From IMG/VR virus record IMGVR_UViG_3300043426_000266, positions 62,001 through 126,000 of that record: a DNA stretch of 64,000 nt. The stretch is one strand, 5' to 3'. Origin of the DNA: a virus. A model generated the notes under the pieces. The model ran no database searches. It saw only the letters and a program-made list of their open reading frames with translations, and had not been told where the DNA came from. A program made the position numbers and the translations under genes. This document shows, one piece after another, positions 42,455-51,031 of this stretch. Each line of letters opens with the position of its first letter. The first letter of the stretch is position 1.

Positions 42455-42706
42455 ATGCGTACTTTTACACTACAAGATCTTCTTCAAACCATTAAAAATA
42501 AACGGGCAGCTCTAAATGAGATTGCTGGTTATTATCCTAAAGTCTATTTGGATGAAAAGCCGAGTTTATTGGTACATGGTGTTGTTGACAATATTAATGC
42601 CTCCGTGGTTCGTTTTAGTTTAGAGCCTAAAGAAAATGTGGAGTACGTCGAATACCCCCGCTACTCCGGGATTATGGTGATTAAACCCCAACCCCTGGAG
42701 AGCTGA
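42455..42706 (+). CDS. Unknown 83-residue protein, first gene of an early operon
   Basis: ATG 42455 follows the standard leader CTTCATTATCAAGGAATTTAATC. Small alpha/beta protein (FTLQDLLQTIKNKRAALNEIAGYYP). It is one base from the next gene. The whole operon (five genes, 42455-45442) is unrecognised and sits between virion genes, but its promoter type suggests early or middle expression. Confidence 0.65.
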   Translation: MRTFTLQDLLQTIKNKRAALNEIAGYYPKVYLDEKPSLLVHGVVDNINASVVRFSLEPKENVEYVEYPRYSGIMVIKPQPLES

Positions 42707-42707
42707 T

Positions 42708-43334
42708 ATGTATTTGCGTTTACGATGTGTGGTTACCGGAGATATTGGCGATATTTGCCAGCCCTCGGATAACCGGCGGGCTCAAGCAAATCTAAAGCTC
42801 AAAAAATCTGTGAGGGGTGTGCAACTTATAAGTTCAACAAAGGGTTTAAATTTCCTTGCATACAACCGATGGTTCACACTTAGAGATATACGTGTTAATG
42901 TGTTGGATTTTGATTTTGTCTCTAACGACTATTCCTGGTTGAGTAGTTTAGAAATCCCTGGAGTGTTTGAGATTGGTGGATTAAAATTCGATTTATTTAA
43001 ACAGACGGTTGTGCTTAGACCTGGTCAAACCATTAGAGGTAGTCTAGTTGACTTAAACTTACCTTGTCGATTCTCTAATAGCATTACTAACCACGCTGTT
43101 AATGCAGGTAAACCTACTATTGAACTTCTTAGCGATACAGACCTTTTAACCTTATCTGTGTTTACTGAGCCGGTTTATCAAACCTCAATGATCACTATGG
43201 ATTATGTTAAAATAGCAAGAGATATACTGATATCGAAAGGGTTCGTTACTCAATCTGATTACGATACCCTTGACGAAGAATATAAGTTTACTTGTCGCGG
43301 GGAGTTGGTTAATGTCAATCTTTACAAAATCTGA
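42708..43334 (+). CDS. Unknown 208-residue protein
   Basis: Second gene of the P6 operon, with GGAGAGC before its ATG. Beta-rich (RCVVTGDIGDICQPSDNRRAQ; FEIGGLKFDLFKQTVVL). Several conserved-looking aromatic strands but no domain I know. Overlaps the next gene by 23 bases. Confidence 0.65.
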   Translation: MYLRLRCVVTGDIGDICQPSDNRRAQANLKLKKSVRGVQLISSTKGLNFLAYNRWFTLRDIRVNVLDFDFVSNDYSWLSSLEIPGVFEIGGLKFDLFKQTVVLRPGQTIRGSLVDLNLPCRFSNSITNHAVNAGKPTIELLSDTDLLTLSVFTEPVYQTSMITMDYVKIARDILISKGFVTQSDYDTLDEEYKFTCRGELVNVNLYKI

Positions 43335-44109
43335 ATTCGTCATTCAAACTGCTCCACAATTTGGAACTACATTTTACGCATTTCTAACTTATCTGGAATG
43401 TTTAAACAAAACTCAACCTAAAGGATTATCTCTTGATTTAGGCACCATTAATAAATCAGGTGTGATGGAATGGTTTAACACAGACTCGCCAGCGAAACTA
43501 TCTGAAGCCTTAGGTGATTTAAATGTTGCTGAAATAGGGAGCGATCTCGTTATGTTTAGTCTGAACCCAGATGCAGACTCAGCAGTTCGACTCGGTTTTA
43601 ATCTAGTAACCAATGAGCTTGTTTCCTTTTCTTACTCCTGCCCACCAGCTTTAGCGGAAAAAGAGGTTTACCGTATAGACGGGTTGTCTATTTTTAAAGT
43701 CACGAACTCGTTCGTTTTCACCAACGGTGAACCCAAGGAACATTGTTTTATCGTCACTCTGAATAATCATTTAACCCCCTTTATTGAAAGAGTAAAAGGG
43801 AAGGAATTAATAAAACCTATTATAGAGCGAACTACTGGTTTTAAGAAACTTGCTTGTAATGAGTTTTTAGAAGGGGTTCTTGGTGAGCCAGAACCTATTG
43901 TTGAACCAAGTGTTTTTAATCCACAGCCTGACGAAAACGCTGCCAATCTACAGTTTTTAAAACAAACTATTCCTAACATTAAAACCACTATTCCAGTGGA
44001 AACAATCATGGAACATGCTGACCAATACGGTGTATTCGTATTAGAATTTATCTACGAGGTAAAACAGAAAATGGAGCTTGATAATGAGCAACAACCCCCT
44101 ACTGTGTAA
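43312..44109 (+). CDS. Unknown 265-residue protein
   Basis: Third gene of the P6 operon. I start it at ATG 43312 (MSIFTKSEF) after GGGGAG; the earlier in-frame ATG at 43270 is inside the previous gene and has no ribosome site. Mixed alpha/beta with a proline/glutamate linker (GEPEPIVEPSVFNPQPDENA) before a C-terminal helical part. Not recognised. Overlaps the next gene by 26 bases. Confidence 0.65.
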   Translation: MSIFTKSEFVIQTAPQFGTTFYAFLTYLECLNKTQPKGLSLDLGTINKSGVMEWFNTDSPAKLSEALGDLNVAEIGSDLVMFSLNPDADSAVRLGFNLVTNELVSFSYSCPPALAEKEVYRIDGLSIFKVTNSFVFTNGEPKEHCFIVTLNNHLTPFIERVKGKELIKPIIERTTGFKKLACNEFLEGVLGEPEPIVEPSVFNPQPDENAANLQFLKQTIPNIKTTIPVETIMEHADQYGVFVLEFIYEVKQKMELDNEQQPPTV

Positions 44110-44971
44110 TCACACCAAGTATAAACGGGCAGTGTACTTCACAAACAAAGACCATGTATCTATGGTCTTAACAGCAAAACGCACTTATAGTGCTGACGGT
44201 GCTGAGGATGACGTTACAACATTACAGTCAAAGGAGCATGTGGTTGCCTACATGGTTGAGGCTGAACCTGTTATCCAATCTGGATTCTATGAAAATCGTT
44301 TGTCTTATCATGAACTTAAAAACATGAGAATGAACAAGGACATTCAATTAAATTATGCAAAGATCTGCGTTAATGAAGATTCTTGTGTTTATAAGTTTGA
44401 TGGTTTTGAAATTCGTTTTAAGGTTTATGTTGAAAAACCCAATGGTTATCTAAAAGGACTTTTAGTTCAAGAACGTCTTGAGGTTATTCCACCCGAAGTC
44501 TTGACGTACCTTGCAGGGTTTAATAATCCGCTTGAGCGTTATAACCTACTACCTTCCGGTTACGGATGGGATGGGGTTCGTACCGGACTTGAGTTAATCA
44601 CTGCCCGTAAAATTCAACAACTTATTATTGGTGACTATAAGTGGGAAGGAATTAGCGATGGATTTATTACTAAGATCCAAGACGCTTCCATCTTTACCCC
44701 GTCTAAAATGATCGAGTTGGATTGGTGTAATGCTATTTCTGTTGACCGTAAACTGGATCGCTCATTGCGTATCGGTGAGCGGAATCCAGAATCCGAAATT
44801 TTTATTATTGGACAAAACGCAGGGTTAAGTAAATTACTTAGTTCTGATTCAGATATTGCGAGATTTGACTTGCCGGATGAATTTGATCGTTGTGTGTTGA
44901 TTAAAACAAACATGATCAAGAACCCTAAATTAACTTATGGGGTAAACATCCAGTTGTTCAAATATACATAA
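44084..44971 (+). CDS. Unknown 295-residue protein
   Basis: Fourth gene of the P6 operon. ATG 44084 (MSNNPLLCNHTKYKR) follows GGAG; an upstream TTG at 44078 is rejected. Acid-rich, mixed alpha/beta, with a central region EVIPPEVLTYLAGFNNPLERYN and a pattern of strands at the end (NPKLTYGVNIQLFKYT). No motif recognised. Its stop is directly followed by the ribosome site of the next gene. Confidence 0.65.
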   Translation: MSNNPLLCNHTKYKRAVYFTNKDHVSMVLTAKRTYSADGAEDDVTTLQSKEHVVAYMVEAEPVIQSGFYENRLSYHELKNMRMNKDIQLNYAKICVNEDSCVYKFDGFEIRFKVYVEKPNGYLKGLLVQERLEVIPPEVLTYLAGFNNPLERYNLLPSGYGWDGVRTGLELITARKIQQLIIGDYKWEGISDGFITKIQDASIFTPSKMIELDWCNAISVDRKLDRSLRIGERNPESEIFIIGQNAGLSKLLSSDSDIARFDLPDEFDRCVLIKTNMIKNPKLTYGVNIQLFKYT

Positions 44972-44983
44972 TTGGAGATTAAA

Positions 44984-45442
44984 ATGAGCCGACCAGAACT
45001 CTCTGTGAAAGCAGAAGCTCTCGGTCTAATTCGAGATATTGACCCCGAATGGAGTGAATACCTTAGTACGGCAATTGAGCTTACTGTAGCTAATAAAATT
45101 GCGTTAGACTGGACAAGTGCTAGACCCTTGCCTAAACAATTACGAAATCCATCTTGCTTGGCTAAAACCAAAGAAGGGGCTATTCTTTATTTGAGTACGC
45201 AGGTATGGCTTGCCATAGATGCTGCCGGAGATAAACAACTTATTACCCCAGAGGAAACCTCAGGAGTTTTAATTGAAGATTCGACGGGTAAGATTATTCA
45301 GAACTTTACTGGACTTCCTGAGGTTGTTCCAGAAAATACAAAACACTTAATTCGTATCTCAATTCGTTCTGATATGAATGAAGAAACCAAACAACGTCAA
45401 CCTGAAACAAAATGGACGTTATACTCCGAACTCTCTGTTTAA
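44984..45442 (+). CDS. Unknown 152-residue protein
   Basis: Last gene of the P6 operon. ATG 44984 (MSRPELSVKAEALG) follows TTGGAG; the TTG at 44972 is the ribosome-site region itself. Contains LAKTKEGAILYLSTQVWLAI and a C-terminal strand region (LIRISIRSDMNEETKQRQ). Function unknown. No terminator is obvious before promoter P7, which starts about ten bases later. Confidence 0.65.
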   Translation: MSRPELSVKAEALGLIRDIDPEWSEYLSTAIELTVANKIALDWTSARPLPKQLRNPSCLAKTKEGAILYLSTQVWLAIDAAGDKQLITPEETSGVLIEDSTGKIIQNFTGLPEVVPENTKHLIRISIRSDMNEETKQRQPETKWTLYSELSV

Positions 45443-45451
45443 TGTAAAGAT

Positions 45452-45476
45452 TTTCAGATCTACACTATCTACGTGA
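45452..45476 (+). promoter_or_regulatory. Early-type phage promoter P7 with leader hairpin
   Basis: TTTCAGATCTACACTATC followed by TACGTGA, a divergent copy. The leader forms TGAGT-caacc-ACTCA at 45474-45488. Confidence 0.65.
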
Positions 45477-45518
45477 GTCAACCACTCAATTAACCATTCT
45501 TTTCAAAAGGACTACCCA

Positions 45519-45968
45519 ATGACTAACCGTTCTGATTTCTTAGTAGCAAACATTATCGACCGTATTCAAGACATCAGTGCTTCTGCCAAAGAACGTGACA
45601 ATTCAATCAGTTATGATGAACCGAGCTATACTGGCTCATTACGTCGAAGTGGTTTAGATCCAGAGCTTGCATCTAAATACAAAGAGCATGACGAGGAATA
45701 CTTAGCTGCAACTTTAGTCGATGTAACTGAACGCTCTCATCGCAAATTTGAAGATGACGAACAACTTCAAGAAGTAAACGCAAGTGTATACCTCGGTGAT
45801 CGCGAGCGTGTGCGTGCTGTAATTAGTCGCGGTTATGTAAATAATAACGGTGAAACGATCTACAACCACATTCTTGCTGAACATCAACGTGACAACACTC
45901 ACTTGGAAGGCGTGCAGCGTTTAGCTTCTAGCTATGCGAATTTGCGCATGACTGTTACAACCGAATAA
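45519..45968 (+). CDS. Unknown acidic protein under promoter P7
   Basis: A 149-residue, highly charged protein (AKERDNSISYDEPSYTGSL; DDEQLQEVNASVYLGDRERV). CAAAAGGACTACCCA precedes the ATG. No domain recognised. Monocistronic, ending at a palindromic terminator. Confidence 0.65.
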   Translation: MTNRSDFLVANIIDRIQDISASAKERDNSISYDEPSYTGSLRRSGLDPELASKYKEHDEEYLAATLVDVTERSHRKFEDDEQLQEVNASVYLGDRERVRAVISRGYVNNNGETIYNHILAEHQRDNTHLEGVQRLASSYANLRMTVTTE

Positions 45969-45971
45969 TTT

Positions 45972-45999
45972 AAAAGGGAGCCTAGGCTCCCTTTTATTT
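45972..45999 (+). terminator. Palindromic terminator
   Basis: AAAAGGGAGCCT/AGGCTCCCTTTT, a 24-bp perfect palindrome centred on CCTAGG, then ATTTTT. Confidence 0.75.
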
Positions 46000-46033
46000 T
46001 TCTTAATTCTATGAAGAAGGATTGAGGTGAATC

Positions 46034-46636
46034 ATGAAATTAACTAAATTAAACCCCTATGAGTCAATTCTCGCTGATTTAGATACCTGGCTAATTGATC
46101 ACTATGATGCAATTAAAGCTTTAGCTTTACGCACCAGCACGACAGGTGGAAAGATTCGGGAACTTACATTATCAAAAGCAATTAAAGATACCAATGGCGC
46201 AATTATCGGTATCATTAGTGTGAATGTTTTAAATGAAAAATATGGTGCTAATAATTTAGTTACCGATATCTTGAGCAAACGAGATCCGTCGGATGATACC
46301 CCAGGGCGTTTATTAAACTCTGAATCATTTAAAGAAAAGTTTATAGATTCAACTGATCGTTTTATTCTAAGACTTAGTTTTAAACAGTATTTATCAGATG
46401 CAATGGGTTTAGCAAATGTAACCATGTCGTCAGTTCATCGTTTTACTGTTGGTGAAGATGATGAGTTGTTGCGTGGTCTTGCACGTCGTCAGGTCACTTC
46501 GCATATGTGGGAAGATCATGCCGTTGTGATTACAACTCGTGAGTACTTTACGAGTTTTGTTAAACCGGCATTAACAGCGTGGGTCCCGGATATTGTTGAC
46601 ATAGTAGTGCAAACGATTTATGAACCAACCGCATAA
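46034..46636 (+). CDS. Unknown, possibly virion protein (200 residues)
   Basis: Lies between the P7 unit and the tail tube gene, facing the latter. GATTGAGGTGAATC precedes the ATG. Mostly helical with an Arg/Lys-rich C-terminal half (RLSFKQYLSDAMGLANVTMSSVHRF). No family recognised. A tail-assembly role is suggested only by the adjacent tube and sheath genes on the other strand. Confidence 0.6.
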   Translation: MKLTKLNPYESILADLDTWLIDHYDAIKALALRTSTTGGKIRELTLSKAIKDTNGAIIGIISVNVLNEKYGANNLVTDILSKRDPSDDTPGRLLNSESFKEKFIDSTDRFILRLSFKQYLSDAMGLANVTMSSVHRFTVGEDDELLRGLARRQVTSHMWEDHAVVITTREYFTSFVKPALTAWVPDIVDIVVQTIYEPTA

Positions 46637-46664
46637 AAAAGAGTCCCCTAGGGGACTCTTTTTT
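46635..46664. terminator. Bidirectional palindromic terminator
   Basis: AAAAAAGAGTCCCCT/AGGGGACTCTTTTTT, a 30-bp perfect palindrome between convergent genes 46034 (+) and 46666 (-). Confidence 0.85.
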
Positions 46665-46665
46665 T

Positions 46666-47523
46666 TTATGTTGATGAAATAGCCGCTCTAGCCATTTTAT
46701 TGATCCCATCCAAATAACCAGGATGTTTAGCAGCATCTGCATCCGCGCCTTCAAGAGGAGCTGGTTGCATTTGTGGATTCGCACCAGTGTAGTTCAAACG
46801 ATCTAAGATCATTTGCGCAACTGCTAATGTACCAAACGAAGTATCTTGAATACCCGTCATGGTAATTGAGATTTCGCGAATCTCACGTGCTGCAGACAAG
46901 TCACGACGATGTTCAATAGTCGGTAGTGTCTTTGGCGACATGTTTGCAATCATGTAAGCATCGACTGCTTTTGTTTGTGTGATGTCAGGTTCAATGAAGA
47001 TCATTACCCAAGAATAGAAATCGGCTAAGATCTTGTCTGGTTTTCCATCCATCGTGATAATCATTGGTGTTTTAGTTTGAGCATCAAAGATAAATGTGCG
47101 ATAGTAGAATTCCCATGCGCGTGAAATACATGCATTGTTGCGGTCATACATGGTAAATGTAACTTCAGACTGATCTTGTTTAACGTTCGAATGGTAATGC
47201 ATCACATGACCAGCGCCGCCAATCTCATATTCACCAACTTCAGGTTGATAAGAACGACGAAGACCTTCGATACGATGTGAGCCAACTTCGAGCAATGATT
47301 TAAAGGTTGCTGCTAATAAACCATCGTCATTGAGTAAACGAAAACCATCTGGATTACGAAGAACCAAAGGAATAATCTGCCCAGAGGTGTATGGGTGTTG
47401 GCTAAGATATTCTTGAATATCAATACCCCAACCATACTGTGCACCATAACGAGCGTCTTCCACTGGTGCTTTTAACCCGGCAATATGTGGTGCGCTCGGT
47501 AGAGCACGTTTAACAATAGCCAT
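46666..47523 (-). CDS. Tail tube protein
   Basis: A 285-residue protein directly downstream of the sheath gene on the minus strand, as tube follows sheath in most myoviruses. Beta-rich with VTFTMYDRNNACISRAWEFYYR and a late ISITMTGIQDTSFG, features of phage tube proteins (beta barrel that stacks as hexamers around the tape measure). Length is close to phiKZ-type tubes (about 280). The C-terminal 40 residues are proline- and alanine-rich. It would line the DNA channel inside the sheath. Confidence 0.8.
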   Translation of the reverse strand: MAIVKRALPSAPHIAGLKAPVEDARYGAQYGWGIDIQEYLSQHPYTSGQIIPLVLRNPDGFRLLNDDGLLAATFKSLLEVGSHRIEGLRRSYQPEVGEYEIGGAGHVMHYHSNVKQDQSEVTFTMYDRNNACISRAWEFYYRTFIFDAQTKTPMIITMDGKPDKILADFYSWVMIFIEPDITQTKAVDAYMIANMSPKTLPTIEHRRDLSAAREIREISITMTGIQDTSFGTLAVAQMILDRLNYTGANPQMQPAPLEGADADAAKHPGYLDGINKMARAAISST

Positions 47524-47547
47524 TGTTTAAACTCCAAATTAGAAAGA

Positions 47548-47577
47548 AGGGGTTTTTAAACCCCTCAATGAATTGTT
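47548..47577 (-). terminator. Hairpin between sheath and tube genes
   Basis: On the minus strand: GAGGGGTTTAAAAACCCCTTCTTTC. It may trim sheath transcripts while allowing readthrough to the tube. Confidence 0.55.
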
Positions 47578-47580
47578 GAA

Positions 47581-49962
47581 TTACACCGTATTGCCAGTGT
47601 AGTCAGACATACGTTTTGCAATTACACCGTAGATGAACGCAGTTTTCATTACGTTACCATAGATGTGGTAATGGTTACGCCAAATGAAGCCTTTTTGTTT
47701 ATCCGCTTCTAGAATCTCTGGGTGAGATTCTACAACATATTTACCAGCGAATACGCCGTCTGCTAATTCTTCAGCGACACGTTTTGTTTCCTGAATAAAT
47801 TCATCGTCAGTTAAATCATCACGACCCACTAAACGAGTATGTGTAACGATGTTTAAGTATTCAAGATAACAACATGCCATCATCATTTTCGCAGAGTTCA
47901 ATACCGAGTCATCGTAAGGATAAACGGTTTGAACGGCTGGAGTGTAATAACGGAATTGGTCGAAGGATTGGTTATACGTGATACCCATACCCCAAGCTTT
48001 ACTGAATGAATCATTCTCACGATACGTGTGATTGATATCTTCCATGTACTTTGTGATGTTGTTCGGGTTGATCGTAAAGTCGTAGTTTGTACGCCAAATA
48101 CCATCAGAAGAACCACAGAAGTCAGACAACTGCATCGCATACTCGTAAGTGTACGGTAAGAAGCCATCCCAAACATCTGGTTCTACGACACGTGCAGAGT
48201 GTGCACGAATTACGCCACGAACGACTGGAGTTGAGTAGTAATCAGATTCTGGAATCGCACTAAAGCGAGCAAGGATTGCTTGTGCGTAACCTTCTTCGTC
48301 TTGAATAGACTGATGACCATCTGCCCAAATACCCCAATCCTCAACAAGACCGGCAACGTTTTCAGTATCAGTTACGTTACCGTCACGATAGATAGAACGA
48401 GCAGCTGGATCTAAGGTTTGTTCAATGTCATAAACGGCATAAGTTCCCGCAACGATATGAACATCTGGGCGTAGGCGAAGTAGACGCGGCATTTCCAACT
48501 TGGTTTCTAAAGAGAAACCTGAGTCAATGAAACAAGAGAAAGGATATTTTAAAGCATCCTTATACTTGTTATCACCCATACCGAAAGCTTTAAGACGAGC
48601 ACGAACGGCGTCATCAAACAACTTAGCATTCACTTCCTTAGCTGGACGACCATCAGAATAGTAGTACAAGCCATCTGCGCCACCACGTGCAAAATGAGCA
48701 ACGCCATTTTCAAAGGTAATACCACCCAGAGAAACTGAATCTTCTAAAGAGAAAGTTGCATAAGGAATTGCATTGTGGTCACGACCAGAAACAAAGTTTA
48801 GCAAATGAGTGTTTTCTGGATCAGACAACTTAGCCCAGTCTTCACGCGTTGCACCGATAGTCGGGTGATTGTCGTATTGGGCTTCACCTTCAATCTGAAT
48901 GTCCTGACCTTCGGCATTGACAATGTAACCCTGGTTCAACATACGAAGTAAAGTATCAAGTTCATTTTCATAAACTTTAACTCGACCCCACGGGCCAATA
49001 GTTGCTGCACCGGCAGGTGTTGCTTTTTTGCTATAAGCAGGAACCAAAGTACGATCGATTGAAATCGGATTTTTACTTAATTTAGAAAAGGTTTCTTTTT
49101 TAAAGGTTGCATCTAATGCAACATCACCAGTTAATAAATAAGTTGGTTCTGGAGAAGCATTACGGTCTTCCTTATTTACAGACATGACACGATAAAGCGC
49201 AGAGCGGTTTAACTTCATATCAGAAATTTGTGGACCATTATCATCACGTGTAGTTGGTGTGAAGATGCGAAGACCATTTAAGTTACCGTCACGACCATAG
49301 CTTGACAACTCAATATCCACCCAAGGATACATTGTTGTTTCAGCAGATAATGTATCTGGACCAACTGTTAAGCTAGATACCAGAGGGCTTAAAACGTCTT
49401 CTGGGTCGATACGATCGCCTGCTGCGCGATATTGATGAATACGGGCTTTACCGAACTCGCGTTGCTCACCTGCTGGATAAACATAGACACCGGCATGTAG
49501 AACCAACTTAGAACCATAAATGGTATCTTCGACAGTGCGGGCACCCAAGGCATTAACAGCCACATCACCTACAGTACCTAGGTTTTCATCACTAATACGA
49601 GTGTATACATCTAAATCTGTTGGAATAACTTCTACGCTCAAACGCAAAAATGCTTTGGTTGCTCCTGGTAATTTCACAGTTTCAACAATCATTTGGTTTG
49701 CTTTTTTAAGCAAACTTTTTACATAAGCATTTGCATGAGTGTAGTAAACTGAATCTTTGTTAAATGTTTCTGGTCCAAGTAGTTCAGAAGAAGCACCGTT
49801 TAAGGTAAAAGCTTCATCGTAGGTACGTTGTCCAAGAATGAAAAACAGTGGAAAAAATTGCGGTCTGCTAATTGGGGTTAAAATCTCTCGACCACGAGAA
49901 TCATCCTTAAATCCTAAAGGATAACCTCGTGGTTGAGCATTGGTGACAAGATATCCTGCCAT
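47581..49962 (-). CDS. Contractile tail sheath protein
   Basis: A 793-residue protein. It has the general layout of sheath proteins: an N-terminal domain (PQFFPLFFILGQRTYDEAF), a middle with long beta segments, and a C-terminal region with conserved strands and helices (YEYAMQLSDFCGSSDGIWRTN; WGMGITYNQSFDQFRYY; EYLNIVTHTRLVGRDDLTDD). CTAGGAGAATAGAC precedes the ATG. It is larger than T4 gp18 (659) and than phiKZ-type sheaths. The tube gene follows on the same strand. Assignment rests on gene order, size and pattern, not on one diagnostic motif. Confidence 0.75.
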   Translation of the reverse strand: MAGYLVTNAQPRGYPLGFKDDSRGREILTPISRPQFFPLFFILGQRTYDEAFTLNGASSELLGPETFNKDSVYYTHANAYVKSLLKKANQMIVETVKLPGATKAFLRLSVEVIPTDLDVYTRISDENLGTVGDVAVNALGARTVEDTIYGSKLVLHAGVYVYPAGEQREFGKARIHQYRAAGDRIDPEDVLSPLVSSLTVGPDTLSAETTMYPWVDIELSSYGRDGNLNGLRIFTPTTRDDNGPQISDMKLNRSALYRVMSVNKEDRNASPEPTYLLTGDVALDATFKKETFSKLSKNPISIDRTLVPAYSKKATPAGAATIGPWGRVKVYENELDTLLRMLNQGYIVNAEGQDIQIEGEAQYDNHPTIGATREDWAKLSDPENTHLLNFVSGRDHNAIPYATFSLEDSVSLGGITFENGVAHFARGGADGLYYYSDGRPAKEVNAKLFDDAVRARLKAFGMGDNKYKDALKYPFSCFIDSGFSLETKLEMPRLLRLRPDVHIVAGTYAVYDIEQTLDPAARSIYRDGNVTDTENVAGLVEDWGIWADGHQSIQDEEGYAQAILARFSAIPESDYYSTPVVRGVIRAHSARVVEPDVWDGFLPYTYEYAMQLSDFCGSSDGIWRTNYDFTINPNNITKYMEDINHTYRENDSFSKAWGMGITYNQSFDQFRYYTPAVQTVYPYDDSVLNSAKMMMACCYLEYLNIVTHTRLVGRDDLTDDEFIQETKRVAEELADGVFAGKYVVESHPEILEADKQKGFIWRNHYHIYGNVMKTAFIYGVIAKRMSDYTGNTV

Positions 49963-50063
49963 GTCTATTCTCCTAGGAGTAGGGTGTTTTTATGTGATGT
50001 TCGATCGTTTATACATCATCATATTAATATTTAAAATATTACAGCGTAGACTTAGAGGTTATC

Positions 50064-50996
50064 ATGAAACAGTCACCTTATCAAACATTCAGTTGCTCCG
50101 GTTATACTCTTGAAAAAATCATTCAGGAGCTTCAAGCAGAAGCAACTATAGATCTACACTCATCTATGCAAACCGCTAATAATGAACTGGGTAATCCGGT
50201 TCGTTTGTTATACACAAATTTAAAATTCAACCCGAAACCTTTTGCTCATCCATTAGACATTGTTGAACACACCGGGCAACGTCGTGATGAACAAAAAACT
50301 GTTGTTCAAGACATTAGACCTTTTACAAAATCATCTCAACAACACGGGGTGGTGGTTACAAATTATGCTGAACATGCTTTGGCAATGCGGCGAGCATTAC
50401 TACATTCAATCTGGGTAACTTCAGATTCTTATTTATTGCGAAATGTTTGTAGTCCGCTCATGTGTATTTTTGCTTCTTGGGTTTCTGAATCGATTGCAAA
50501 ACGTTTAGACATGGATGCAATCACTCAATTAAAAATAGCAAACATTGCAGCTTGGTGGTTTTGGTGTCAATACAACACCCCTGAAGATTTAACTCAGGAA
50601 ACCCGTTCTAAGATTTATAAACTCATCGCTGATTCTACTCGAGCGTCTTTTGATACCGTAGAAAGTGATTTAGAAGATTTAGAATACTTTGATGACATTG
50701 AAGGGTTTTGTGCGGCGGTTAAAGAAAGTACAGATAATCCTAGAATTAAACACTTAGATCCTGGCGCTCTAATTCAACTGACTTCGGGTGTGTGGATGGG
50801 TGTTCACTCTCGAGAAATCATGAGTGTTTGTTTGGAGTACCCTCCGTACCTAGCATCAGTTGTTTACTCAGCGCTCCATGATCGTGGGATGCGAAGTACA
50901 CCGTTTACTAAACTCGTTCAACGGTTTATCACTCGACCAGACATTAAAGGTTTTAAGACGTCAATTGATTATCTAGCAAAGGTTAACGTTGGGTAA
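50064..50996 (+). CDS. Probable virion protein (310 residues)
   Basis: Divergent from the sheath gene. Its leader TAGAGGTTATC resembles those of the tape-measure gene (TGAGGTTATTATC) and the next gene (TAGAGGTTGTC), so the three may share a late-type start region. Helical, with tryptophan- and aromatic-rich middle (SIWVTSDSYLLRNVCSPLMCIFASW; AAWWFWCQYN). No domain recognised. Position between sheath and terminase genes matches unknown structural genes in phiKZ. Confidence 0.65.
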   Translation: MKQSPYQTFSCSGYTLEKIIQELQAEATIDLHSSMQTANNELGNPVRLLYTNLKFNPKPFAHPLDIVEHTGQRRDEQKTVVQDIRPFTKSSQQHGVVVTNYAEHALAMRRALLHSIWVTSDSYLLRNVCSPLMCIFASWVSESIAKRLDMDAITQLKIANIAAWWFWCQYNTPEDLTQETRSKIYKLIADSTRASFDTVESDLEDLEYFDDIEGFCAAVKESTDNPRIKHLDPGALIQLTSGVWMGVHSREIMSVCLEYPPYLASVVYSALHDRGMRSTPFTKLVQRFITRPDIKGFKTSIDYLAKVNVG

Positions 50997-51031
50997 TTAT
51001 TAAACATTATTTTGTCCACATAGAGGTTGTC

